From Chondrosia reniformis (taxonomy: Eukaryota; Porifera; Demospongiae; Chondrillida; Chondrillidae): 64,000 nt of DNA. The translations under genes and the position numbers were made by a program. The notes under the pieces were generated by a model that saw only the letters and a list, made by a program, of their open reading frames with translations, had not been told where the DNA came from and searched no databases. Positions 27,458 through 39,000 of the stretch are shown piece by piece; within the stretch, counting starts at the first letter, position 1; each line of letters opens with the position of its first letter. The stretch covers positions 6,820,001 through 6,884,000 of the forward strand of contig OX359191.1 in NCBI GenBank assembly GCA_947172415.1, given 5' to 3'.

Positions 27458-30400
27458 TTATAATACCAGCAGCAGGCAAAGGACAGTTAAGAGAGATGCC
27501 ATAAATTTAAAATGTGCTGAAACAGATGCTCCTCCTGTGAATGCACTCACATTGGTAATCTCGTACACATCCATGGCTAAAAAGTTTTCTCCTTCAAAAC
27601 TACCTCCAGTACCAAATCTACACAGCTCTGATGGCCCAGATGCATTGAATACTGCATTATCCCCCTCTCCAGCAATACACACATTCTGGAGGATGCCATA
27701 GATGGTTAGACCTAGGGAGTGAGCGGCCATCCCACACTGCCTCACCACTGGAGATGCATCCGTACCACCAGATAGGAGAGGCAGACTTCTGTTGATGGAC
27801 ATAAGACCACCGTTCTGCTGAGTCAGGTAATAGCACCCTCGATAGGTCACCCCTTATATGGAAAGAGTAAATCATAATTTATCTGAATATGATCACTACT
27901 CATATGAAGATTACAGTAGGTTGAAGAGATGAAATTAAGCACTACTATGACTATAGATCCAGTATTCTCTCTAGCTGTACTGTTAATTAGTTTATTTTAC
28001 ATGAACAATCTAGTACACCTCTATGGTTATCATGCCTATGAAGCTAAGGAAGCAAATGAGTATAGACTTAAAACACTATTTTCTTAGACTAGTTACTAGG
28101 CACAAACTTAAAGATTACATATATTGCAATAGTAATATGATATTTGTAAAATATTACTTCCATCTGATTCAACTCCTATAAAGACATGATATATAACTGT
28201 ATATACCTGTTAGATTGGTAGCACAAGATTGTGCATTACATGACTCCTCTTCAGTAGCACAAGGTAAGTCATTACATCTGTGTCTCAGTCTCCGCCCACC
28301 TCCACAGGAGAGGCTACAATCAGACCACGCCCCCCAACCTGTATTGGGCAATGCTACAAGAAACAAAGTTTGCAATTGAAATGATTCTACAAACCAATTA
28401 AAATTGAACTGCTCTAAATTGGAATCCTGAAAAGAAAAAGTGACATGCTCCAATATTGATGACCTACCTGGTTCATTGGGACAAGGTATGTTGACATTAC
28501 AAAATTCATACTCGACCAAGTTCCCCTCACAACTTGGAGCATCCGGTTGACAGTTTCTGGAGCGATACCTCCTTCCTGCTCCGCAAGTGGAGGAACAACT
28601 GCTCCACCCACTCCACTGGGAGAGACTGCCCACTAACATATACAGTATGGTATGACAAAATGAATATGAACATCATGTGACCATCATGTGACCATCATGT
28701 GACTATCATGTGACCATCATCATGTAAAGCCAATAATATAATATATACCTGGACATGTTACTTCATTACAGGACTGAAAATCAGTATTCACTCCAACACA
28801 AGTGTTTCCATTTAAACATGTTCGAGTACGAGCTTGTCTCCCTCCATCACATGACTCACTGCATGAGCTCCATGATGACCAGCTGCTCCAAGATGGCCGA
28901 CGTGAATCTAAAGATGCATCATAGGGCATGTATAGTAGGATGTTCATGTGAGAGCTTCACCATGGCAACTAACTTCTGCAAGTCTGTGTGTTGCAGGTAA
29001 TAATGTCACTGCTCTCCCCATCACACACGTCTCCTTCCACACAACTCCTCACTCGTGTCTGAGTGCCTCCATTACAAGTGGCAGAACAGACAGTCCAACT
29101 TGTCCAGCTGGACCATGTTCCCACAGTGACCCCGCAGTCATACAACAAGTTGATGTGGTCAATGTCCAGCTCTGTCATTGCAGTCCGCTGTCCCAGCTCT
29201 GAGAGGGAGACTCCGGCTGCCAGTGGAATGACAGTGGGCTGTCCGTTGGCTGAGAATGCAAATGCACTGTAATGCATGATGGATCTGTAGTCATAAGGTA
29301 TCCCATTGGTAGTTGAGAGGGAGGAGGAGATTATCTCAAAGTTGCGCTCCGTACCTGAGACAGGGGAGGAATGGTGGCTGGCTGGATTAACAGACAGACA
29401 GACAGAGAGATGGATGGATGGATGGGTGCTACCTTCTATAGCATTTTCTCTTGCAATGGTGACATAGAGATCCCTGTCAAATCTGCTTTGTTCGTGCCAT
29501 CTTCCCAGAGTATGGAATATCTCGTGTTGCACAATCCCAGATACCTCACACCCTTTGCCAATAGATATGTCTTGCTGGCCTCCTGCCATCCCAATTGGTG
29601 AGAAACATCTACACAGAACAGTTACACGTGACTGTCATATGAATGGAATACACATATTCTATCATGACTGCATATCCTGTACATGTACGTATATATACTG
29701 AATTAGAAGCCTAAAAGGCACACCATATTTGATTAGATATATTAAAGAAGTTTTACAATATTCTCATTCATGTAATAATGGCTTCAACTATAGAATCACT
29801 ATAGAACGGTAGAAGGGTGTGATATACTTCTCTCTGTCCTACACTCACCCCTCTCCTAACACACTCACCCCTCTCCTAACACACTCACCCCTCTCCTAAC
29901 ACACTCACCCCTCTCCTAACACACTCACCCCTCTCCTAACACACTCACCCCTCTCCTAACACACTCACCCCTCTCCTAACACACTCACCCCTCCCCTAAC
30001 ACACTCACCCCTCCCCTAACACACTCACCCCTCCCCTAACACACTCACCCCTCTCCTAACACACTCACCCCTCCCCTAACACACTCACCCCTCTCCTAAC
30101 ACACTCACCCCGCCCCTAACACACTCACCCCGCCCCTAACACACTCACCCCTCCCCTAACACACTCACCCCTCTCCTAACACACTCACCCCGCCCCTAAC
30201 ACACTCACCCCTCCCCTAACACACTCACCCCTCTCCTAACACACTCACCCCTCCCCTAACACACTCACCCCTCTCCTAACACATTCAACCCTCTCCTAAC
30301 ACACTCACCCCTCCCCTAACACACTCACCCCGCCCCTGGATAAAACCTGACGTAGTTGCTTTGTGTAGTTCTTGGGACGAATCTAATGCAAGTGTTTGCC

Positions 30401-31169
30401 ATGTAAGACTCCATTGCAGACATAATGACTGACACAGCAGTACTGGCTGTACAAAAGGAGACATTAACACACACACATACATGTATGTACATATGTACTG
30501 TGTATTTATAATTTATATCCGATAGACACTCACATAGAAGAACATCCAATACATATGGAACAGTTCTGTCTGGCCAAAGTCTCTCTTCAACTGCAGGAGC
30601 AAGGACAGCCCTTTTGTTGCGATTTCCTTCTGTAGACCTTGCTTGATCTGCTTCAAGAAGCTTCCACTGATCATCAGTCAACACAATGTCACCTTCAACT
30701 AGTCCTCTACCACCTAATACACAACCAGTCACACACAGATACACAACCAGTCACACACAGATACACAACCAGTCACACACAGATACACAACCAGTCACAC
30801 ACAGATACACAACCAGTCACACACACAGGTACACAACCAGTCACACATAGATACACAACCAGTCACACACAGATACACAACCAGTCACACACAGATAGAT
30901 ACACAGCCAGTCACACACAGATACACAGCCAGTCACACACAGATACACAACCAGTCACACACAGATACACAACCAGTCACACACAGATACACAACCAGTC
31001 ACACACAGGTACACAACTTATTAAGCAATCACAAACCTTGTGTAGCTTTTTCAATGATATCCCACCCCTGGGGTCTGGGAGTTGGAGTTGGTGCTCCTTG
31101 AGTAATCTGAAGGTTATTCTGTATATAAAGCCACAATGACCACAATAACACTACAGCTCTAGAATCCAT
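27458..31169 (-). CDS. Secreted astacin metalloprotease with four thrombospondin type-1 repeats
   Basis: Nine exons on the minus strand, 31169-31037, 30713-30534, 30446-30329, 29608-29433, 29354-28974, 28907-28749, 28632-28468, 28353-28207 and 27852-27458, sum to 617 residues with consistent phases. A signal peptide precedes a propeptide ending in NKR. The catalytic domain has the zinc site HEIFHTLGRWHEQSR (near residue 172) and the Met-turn SIMHY. Four thrombospondin repeats follow, each with a WSxW-like start and CSxxCxxG. The last exon encodes a domain of about 100 residues with paired cysteines (YRGCYYL...VCIAG), only loosely WSC-like. The tail MASLLTVLCLLLVL has no residues after it, so a GPI anchor is possible. 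The family cleaves matrix and growth-factor substrates; the substrate here is unknown. Introns 1 and 3 are filled by minisatellites. Confidence 0.92.
29845..30345. repeat. 20-bp minisatellite that copies the astacin exon 3 splice donor
   Basis: About 25 copies. On the gene's strand the unit is GTGAGTGTGTTAGGAGAGGG. The real donor is GGGGCGGG|GTGAGTG at 30329/30328, and the array starts exactly there. Each unit repeats GG|GTGAGTG, a near-ideal 5' splice site. Internal variation is mostly CTCTCC versus CTCCCC or CGCCCC. Confidence 0.95.
30716..31018. repeat. 22-bp minisatellite abutting the astacin exon 2 acceptor
   Basis: About 13 copies of ACACAACCAGTCACACACAG+AT fill intron 1. On the minus strand the last unit (GGTTGTGTATTAG) has become the acceptor itself. 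Confidence 0.93.
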
Positions 31170-33019
31170 TCAGCCTAATATGTGTGATCATACAGTCAGC
31201 TAAAGTCTGTATAGGAAGGCTGCAGGACGGCCGGCAGAGCACTTTTATCCAAACTATATCTCAGGTACCCCTTTATAACTTAATATGTACACATACGTAT
31301 ATAGAGAGAGCAGTATTAGAAAGATAATACATCACAGACAAGTAGACAATACATTCAATAGAATTAATTACATTATACAAGAAATCTACAAAGTATACGA
31401 TCACATGCAGGGCTACTGATCACATGCGGGGCTACTAGAATTGATGATACTAGATGTGGTTCAACTACTACTCTAATGTAATTTTAGGAATATCAGAGAT
31501 TTCAAGATGATAAAGCTAGGAACAAGTTTGGAGAGGTAAAGATTGTAGCAGTATTGAGTATAGGTTTCAGTTCTGAAGAGTACCTTTAACATCCCAAACT
31601 GCACATTATAGGCTATGCTAGGTACATATAGAGTACTGAATGGATCAGGAACTACTTGAAGCTTGAGTCATTAATATTTACTATTTAGATTCCAGTTACC
31701 TCTAATTAAGCTCCAAGTGTTTCCATGGCAATTACTTTGCTTCTATTCTGAAGAGTTGTGTTTAACTGTTGCCATATATGGTAATACTTGGCTGTTATTC
31801 AAAATGTTCTGACAGTTACTGAGTTGCTTTGCACTAGATCTGCCATTGTTCTTTGTTATTCCCCATAACTGTTCATAACAATAATCTGGACTAGAACATT
31901 CTAAAAAAGTTCTCTAAGTATTAGTCAATCACAAATAGGTAATCTGAAATGATTATCACACAAAGAATACAAACTGACATGCCATACTTTAAACTAAAAG
32001 GTACCAGGCCCCAGGGCTATACTTGGAACAAGGATCACTATGAAACCCAAGCAGCTAGCTACACTTCAACAGGAACAGCCAGATACCTGGCTCTCCAGGG
32101 CACATACAAAGCTGCTAGAATGTGGTACATATCTTAAAGTGAACAAGCAGGGAACCAAATCACTCTAATTTTAAAAGAGAGTGCTTTGTATGCTATTCTT
32201 TGAGCGTATGGTCGGCAGATTTATATTGCTCAGTTATAAGGCTAATTGACTACTAATCTGGGGAATGTTTGGATTTTGTTAAAAGGTTAACAGAGTCCTA
32301 AGATCAGGTTTACGTATAATTGTACAGCTATACATATACACTTTATACATGTATACTGAGTTGACACACTCATTTGAAGCAGCTATATAGTTTGTCTGAT
32401 TCTCTAAACAAGATAACCTACCATGAGTGTAGTTTAGGCATGGACAACGCAAAAATTCTTCATATTATGCAATTGCAATTTTGAGCAACGGCCATTTTGA
32501 TTCACATATTGATTGAGCAGAAATTTAGCTACGTGTGCTAAAGAAATAACATAAGTGATTCTTGTAAATAAATATCGTTGTCCTGGCCATTTTGGATTCA
32601 CAAATTAATTGAGCAATAGAAGATTTAGCTATGTATGCTCACTAAATAACACAATACAAATAGCAAGTGATTTACGTTAAATAAATATGATATTATCCTT
32701 GTGACGTTGTCCTGTTTAGTGTACGAAACATGCCGATTGACATGTCGATTCATACACTTGCAAGAGTTTGTTTATTAATTAAGCATTTCTATTCATGGGG
32801 TCACTGTACATTTTATGATTTGCTTCGCTGGATAGCCATAAATGATTTCCAGTCGAAATTCATTAACAATAACAGCTTGCTGAATAGGCCGGGTCATGTT
32901 CTGCATGTAGTCTATTGTTCTCGAACATAACATAAACAAAATATCAATTCCACGATTTTCCGCCAAGTTCAGGTTGTTTCCCGCCGACAATTTCTAATAA
33001 ATAGGTGAGGAAATTTTCA

Positions 33020-33720
33020 GTCTTTGGCCTCCGGGCTATCAACTCTGGAGGTCTACTTTGGTGTGGATCGATGCGAAAACCGTGGTAGGAGCACGACCAT
33101 GGTACCATGCGACAAAGGGTCATCGGTGTTCGTATAGTGGGGTGGTCTCTCTACCTATGGGTTAGTGCCTGGAGATGTATCTCACTATTAATCCTGCTTG
33201 TGTGTTAAATTGGCACTTGCGGATTCTCACTATACGACCCGTACCTGGAGGAGCGTGGGTCCAGTGCCACTACGTAGTCGGTCAGGAACCCCTGTTGTAG
33301 GCTGCAGCTTCAGGTTGGTTTGAAAGGCATTTGCATTAATTTTGATTTTGTATTCAGTTTTCGTATCCATGCATCAATGCAGTATTTCATTTTATATCAT
33401 GTATTTTGAATTCTTTTCTTATAGTTCAGTGAACTGATGGGTCCCTACTCTAAAGCGCCTGGCCGATCCCGATGAGCTAAAGTCTGTGTGCAGTGTTCCC
33501 AAGCTACGTTGTGTGCACATGATGATTCTCATTGGTGGGAGTTTGTGGTCCGCCAGGGTCGGGCTTGTTCTGTTCGTAGCGTTGCAGAGCAAGACTAGTA
33601 ACTGGTCAGAGGTCGGTCAGGTACGCCGGATCGCTCCCGTGCAACTTCTCTTACGACGCAAGTAGTGGAAGTGTCAAACAGAGTTGAGAAACCGGAGGCC
33701 ATTTGGGGCACGAAGTACTT
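33020..33720. other. GC- and CpG-richer non-coding block
   Basis: Composition changes sharply from the AT-rich flanks, with many CG dinucleotides, and no frame stays open. It contains the palindrome CATGGTACCATG, paired motifs CGTATAGTG (about 33134) and CACTATACG (about 33228), and 10-bp inverted ends TGGCCTCCGG (33025) and CCGGAGGCCA (33692). It could be a structured RNA gene, a promoter or CpG island, or an inserted element. I cannot assign a class. Confidence 0.4.
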
Positions 33721-34141
33721 CTACCTCCTCGTGGTGTGCCCTGGGATCACCAAGTGATGCAAAAAGAAGTACTGCAGCACCGTTCCAGTAACACTCAAAA
33801 GGAGAAGAAACAACCATGAAGAACTTGTTTGAGAACTACATTGTTTGAACATATTTTTTAATTTTAAAACTATGTACATGCATATGTATATTTCAGAATT
33901 GTCAACAAAAATGATCATTGTGCAGTGGTTATATACGTGATAAAATGATAAATTCAATTGGTATAAGATACACATTAAAATATAGCCCAGCTCATCGCAA
34001 GTTACCTCTATGTCAGCATTCAGTATACTCTTGTAAATTATTGCATAACAAGTTATAAAAACCCACCCAATGCGGTCTCTTAGATTGCAGCAACGTTGCA
34101 GGACACAAACATGTGTCATAAATAGCAAAAAGGAACATAAT

Positions 34142-34335
34142 AATGGGAAAAAAGGAAAAAGGAAGAAAGTAAAACGAAAAAGAAAAAAAGGAAAAAGGAA
34201 GAAAGTGAAACGAAAAAGAAAAAAAGGAAAAAGGAAGAAAGTGAAACGAAAAAGAAAAAAAGGAAAAAGGAAGAAAGTGAAACGAAAAAGAAAAAAGGAA
34301 AAAGGAAGAAAGTAAAACGAAAAAGAAAAAAGGAG
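34142..34335. repeat. Purine minisatellite, about 32-bp unit, five copies
   Basis: Units read AAAAAGGAAGAAAGTGAAAC+GAAAAAGA. The open frames through it on both strands are repeat artefacts. Confidence 0.93.
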
Positions 34336-35444
34336 AAAAGAAAAATGTTTTCTGTATGATGTGTACTCCAGAGAATAAGAAGAGAGGAGTAGTGTACCAA
34401 GTCCCTTGCAAGGATTATAGGTGAGACAAAGAGGACTCTTAAGACAGTGAGGAGAGGTGACCCTAAAAATGGCATTGCTGTTCATGCTCATGAAACCCAG
34501 CATGAGATTGACTGGGTACAGTGTCAGAGTTAAGAGTACTACACCTAATTATTGGCAGAGAAAAATCATGGAAGCTATGAGGATTAGACCAGATTGCTGG
34601 AAAATGGTTAATTTATAAAAATACCATTTAAAGGCAGATCCATGTCCCTAAGATTGCGGCTACATTGCAATATATACATTGATAATGTCATTGTGCATAA
34701 GAAAAAGGTAATTATATAAAAAGATAAAAAGAAAGTACACAAAAAAGAAAAAAGGAAGATAATACACATAATTACAGTAAATTTTTAAACATTTTTTGCT
34801 TGCCTCCAAATTGATCTCCAAATGCACCTATAGGCTTAGGAGTCACTTTGCTTACATCTCTTACTTGCACTGTGTACATACATAAATCTGTCAACAAAAT
34901 GGCGCACGCTGGGCTAGCTTTAGCTAGCTTTCTAAACTTAAAAATTAGCTTTCTCTTCCTCTGCATTGAACATTGAACCAATGAAAAGAATTTATAAACC
35001 ACCTTTACTAATGCTATGCAATGGAAAGCCTGCGCAAAAGGTTTTCTACGATCTATGGCCTTGAAATTGGTGGTATTCAAGTGACAACCGGAATCAGTGA
35101 ACCAGACTAAAAGTAGTTGTTGATAAAAAGAAATATCAAAATATACTGAGAAACACAAAATAGAGAAGCATGCAGTGCATATGCATGGAAAGGGGTTTAT
35201 CTAAGAAGCATGCACACTCCAGTTTGTTGTTTATTGCTTGCACTTGATACTTATATGCAATACGAATAATTAAGTGTAATCTCTGCACCTGCATGTGGAG
35301 AAGTGAGACACAATATACAGTATATGAAAAGTGTTTAAGCACAATATTACATTACATTATACAAAGATTTTACATTACTTTTATTTGATGGCTGGGTTGT
35401 AGAGATAAATCCTGAAGAGTTTCTCAATTAAAATTTATTATTAT

Positions 35445-35555
35445 CGTCATTGAACTCTGGATATTACCCCTGCCCACTCATGTCCCCTGAGAGCTAATGG
35501 ATGGAACCAAAGTTTGCTTGATGGGAACCAGAGTATCCCCCTAGCCACTCAAAAA
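35445..35555 (+). repeat. Interspersed repeat, family C copy
   Basis: CCCTGCCCACTCATGTCCCC+TGAG, then GATGGAACCAAAGTTTGCTT, closest to the copy at 63005-63112. Intergenic. Confidence 0.65.
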
Positions 35556-36044
35556 TTTATAAACGTGCAGTCTAATTAGACCAACCTACTTAGAGTAATA
35601 TTTATTCATTCATGTTTATTCAAGTTCTCCTCATCTGCATGGTTCTACAATTTAGTACTTCAGCCATCACAAAAATATTGGACACATTCATCCTAGGCCT
35701 GGTATCAGTGAATGGCATGTGCACACTTGGGCCTCGTGCATGTGGCATGTGGAGGTATGCAGTTGTGAAGGCATGGCTACCTCAGATGCATGTGCAGGGT
35801 AACTTTTGTCTGGAGAAAATTCGGAATGAAACTATACACAAGACAATACCATATATAGTAAAAACTTGGAATACCACTTTCAAATTGCTTCCTTTCCCAT
35901 GCATCCGACTTGTATCTCAGGGGATAATTACACATGCAGTATATAGTTGTGGTGTGTGATTGAGGAATATGAGGCGCTAAGCAGTGAGGCTGTTTTTGAG
36001 AGCAGGTACTAAAATGGAAATAGCACCTGATCAAGGAATACATC

Positions 36045-39000
36045 CTAATTATTAACTAGACAATATTCACACATACTGTCATCTGAGGATTCATTGTCAC
36101 ATCTTCTGTATTTTACTGATCCATTTGTAGCTACCACTTGTTTGTGAGTGATTCCAGTACCTTCCCTTTCCATGTTCTCTATTTGTAAATAAGTACAAAA
36201 GATTACGAATAACTAACTATCCAATATGCATGTTGAACTGCCTTAAGAACTAGTATACTATGCAGCAATACACATATTTCACCAACCAACCAATAAATTC
36301 CCTGATCCTCCTCACTAATTCTTGGTGAGGGTCATGAGTTGCATCAGTAACAAGTGCGTCAGCAACTTTAGCTAACTTCTCCAAAGAGGGACACCTCTCA
36401 AGGATCAGGTACATCTCTTGATTGCCCCGTTCACTAATTGAAAGCAAGAGCCGCTCACTCTCAAAATGAGTAATAACTTCAGAAGCTAGGAGTTTTGTGG
36501 CAATGTTCCTGAAGTCACACTCGGACTTGATGAACTCCTGGTTTTTCCTCAAAAAATCTTTTACTTTTTCATCAGCAACTTTATAGAAAGAGAATACAAA
36601 TTACATAATCATATAATATATTATATATACGTATACATTTAGTATATTAGCACTATAATGGTCATACTATATGTTCAGAAATAAAATATAAACTTCTATT
36701 ATTAACAGGTACAGACACACAAAAACTACAAAATAGCAAACATACAATGTTGATTTTCTCCCTCTGGTAGATTCACAGACAGAGTGTCCAGGCATTCCCT
36801 TGAAACTATATACGTAAATGTACATATAAAGTAGGTAAATGAACAATTTGAAAGCATACACAAATTAAAATACACCTTAGAAATGCACATGTTTACAACG
36901 AGAATGAGTGACTGAAACTTTTAATTTTTAATGATACCACAGTTGCTAAACAACATTATTTCCAATCTCTAATCATGATTTTATACATGCAGTAATTAAT
37001 ACAATACGTACATACATTATATACTCTCACCAGTTAAGGTGCTAGATGAAGGAAGCATATTTTTCAGCTGCACCAACGAAGGATGACAGCCAAACACCTC
37101 ATCTGTTGGGACTGGAGGAGGATGTGAAGAATCTTCAGCAAGAGGGAGGATAAAGTGTTCACCTAACTGAACGGACCGTAGCACATCTTCAAGTGGAAAA
37201 AGCCTGCTTTCTGAAGATAAATTAGGCTTTCCAAACAGACTCTCATCTTGCACAGCATATGCCTTTACTGCCAATTGAGGGGACAATTCCTTGACTGTCT
37301 GAAGAATGAGGCAGGTAACATCTGAGATGAAGGCAAGTTGGCCATCTGGAGTGGACAGGCTTCTGCTCATTACTTGTACAACATTCCTGTTGGATATCTG
37401 AACAGCAACTTCAATGCCACTGGTGGTGGACCAAATAATGCCGTTCTGCCAGAAAATACAGCAATGCTCTTTTGTTGAGATACGCTTGATCACAAAATTT
37501 GCAGCCAAACGAAGGAAAATGGTTTGATGGAGCCGAGCTGAATAGAATTGTTGTCCTGTGGCTTGAAGATGCCAGCAGAAATGGCTGTAAACTCTGCTTG
37601 GAAGAGGTTCTGAGAACAGATCATCTGGTTCATTCTTCTGCCTCATCAGAGATGGGAAGAACAACCAACCAGTCTCGTTTGTCTGAGAGGTCAGTTTTAG
37701 AATGTCTTCTTTCAGAAAAGATGGATCAACTTCAAGACAGAACTCAAGATTAATCAGCAGTAGGTGTATCATTTCCATTTCAAAATCAATTTGGGAAAAC
37801 AATTGATCAATGACCTCTCTTTGGATAATACCAAATTTTAATGTTGGAAAGTCTTCATTGGGTTCTATAAACTGTGCAAACAGTCTGCCATACACAATAG
37901 AGAGTACTCTATTAAGATCCAGCACCAACCAACTCTCTGCTGGAGCTCGTCTGTTTGGAAGATACAGAGCATGTCCACTGGCGGAGAGGTCTCTACATAC
38001 TTGATCAGCTGATGGAAGATTGTATGGCAACACTTCCTTATTTTCTATCATCCAGGATTTGAATTGTCCCATTCTGAGAGCTGCATCTCCAAGAGACGAT
38101 CTCAGTTGGCTAATAACCCAGATTAAATTGTACCTATATTGATCAAATATTACTGATTCTTCAATATTCACATCCCTGATACATTGTTGAATGTGTTCTA
38201 TTCCATGAGACATAATATAACGACAATCTAAAATGCATGGCTTCTTCAGTTCCATCCATATCGGCCTATCTAATCTTTCACTGCATCTCTTAATCTTCTG
38301 TAGTGCCTCTGTAATTTCTGCCCTATTTTTCAGCAGGTTGCCATAGTTACCAACAGGCACCACTTGGACTGTGCTATCTCTCAGAATATCTGATGCTTGC
38401 TGAATAACTTGTTGGAGCCACTGAGTCATCTGATCAAAGATTACCTCTTCTCTATCTGTGGATTTCACAAGAAGCAGTAGAGTAAGTGTCACTCCTGGAC
38501 GACCAAGCAGTGCTTCAAGAAATGGTTGGTGTGGACCGTGGTACTGTTCCTGACCAGCAAAGTCATAAAAGAGGACTCTTCCATAGAATTTGCTTTGAAA
38601 TGGAATACTCTCTATACCAGCTGTGCGTTCAGTGATATCATCAACTCTTGCAAAATATCCACTGTGACAATATGGTTCAATCATTAGATCAAACCATTTA
38701 ATAAAGCTGCTTTCAACAAGACATTTTACGTGTTTAATAATGAAGGCACCACACTTTAAAAATCCCCAATAAAAGCTTCGATTCTCACGCTGTAGAGCCG
38801 CTACAAGAGTGCTCTTTCCATGACAACTGTTTCCAATGACAGCTACCAACTTGTGATTGTTCAGAGAGGCCACTTGTTTCATTTCATTCTTTAACCATGC
38901 AGTAGCGTAATACAATGGTGCATTGCCACTTTTATCCAAAAGATCCAAACTGGCTCCAGCCTTAACCAGATATTCACATGATTTAGATTGCTGCTCAATA

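Larger units (their letters stand above)
31170..36044. other. Gene-poor interval with unexplained GC-richer block
   Basis: I find no supported coding exon between the astacin start and the end of the receptor-GTPase fusion gene. It contains a GC-richer non-coding block (33020-33720), a purine minisatellite (34142-34335) and a family C repeat copy (35445-35555). Reading frames on the minus strand at 33721-34503 are produced mainly by the purine repeat. A 115-residue plus-strand frame at 35612-35959 starts with a hydrophobic run but has no neighbours or homology I can recognise. Confidence 0.55.

Noticed and set aside
26816..27463. Long basic/acidic reading frames of up to 215 residues
   Set aside because: Produced by the purine minisatellite with a unit near a multiple of three; no start context, no unique sequence, and an overlap with the astacin 3' end.
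33100..33250. tRNA gene suggested by GTATAGTGG resembling an A box
   Set aside because: No matching B box (GGTTCGANNCC) or cloverleaf arms could be placed.
33721..34503. 260-residue minus-strand frame with hydrophobic FFLFRFTF repeats
   Set aside because: The repeated part is the purine minisatellite read on the other strand; the remainder has no recognisable domain.
34772..35158. 128-residue minus-strand frame
   Set aside because: Composition is like translated non-coding DNA, with no motif and no supporting exon structure.
35612..35959. 115-residue plus-strand frame with signal-like start
   Set aside because: No splice partners, no homology I recognise, and it begins next to an interspersed repeat; it is likely chance.
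37499..38004. Plus-strand frames inside the receptor-GTPase gene
   Set aside because: Antisense shadows of the 1171-codon exon.
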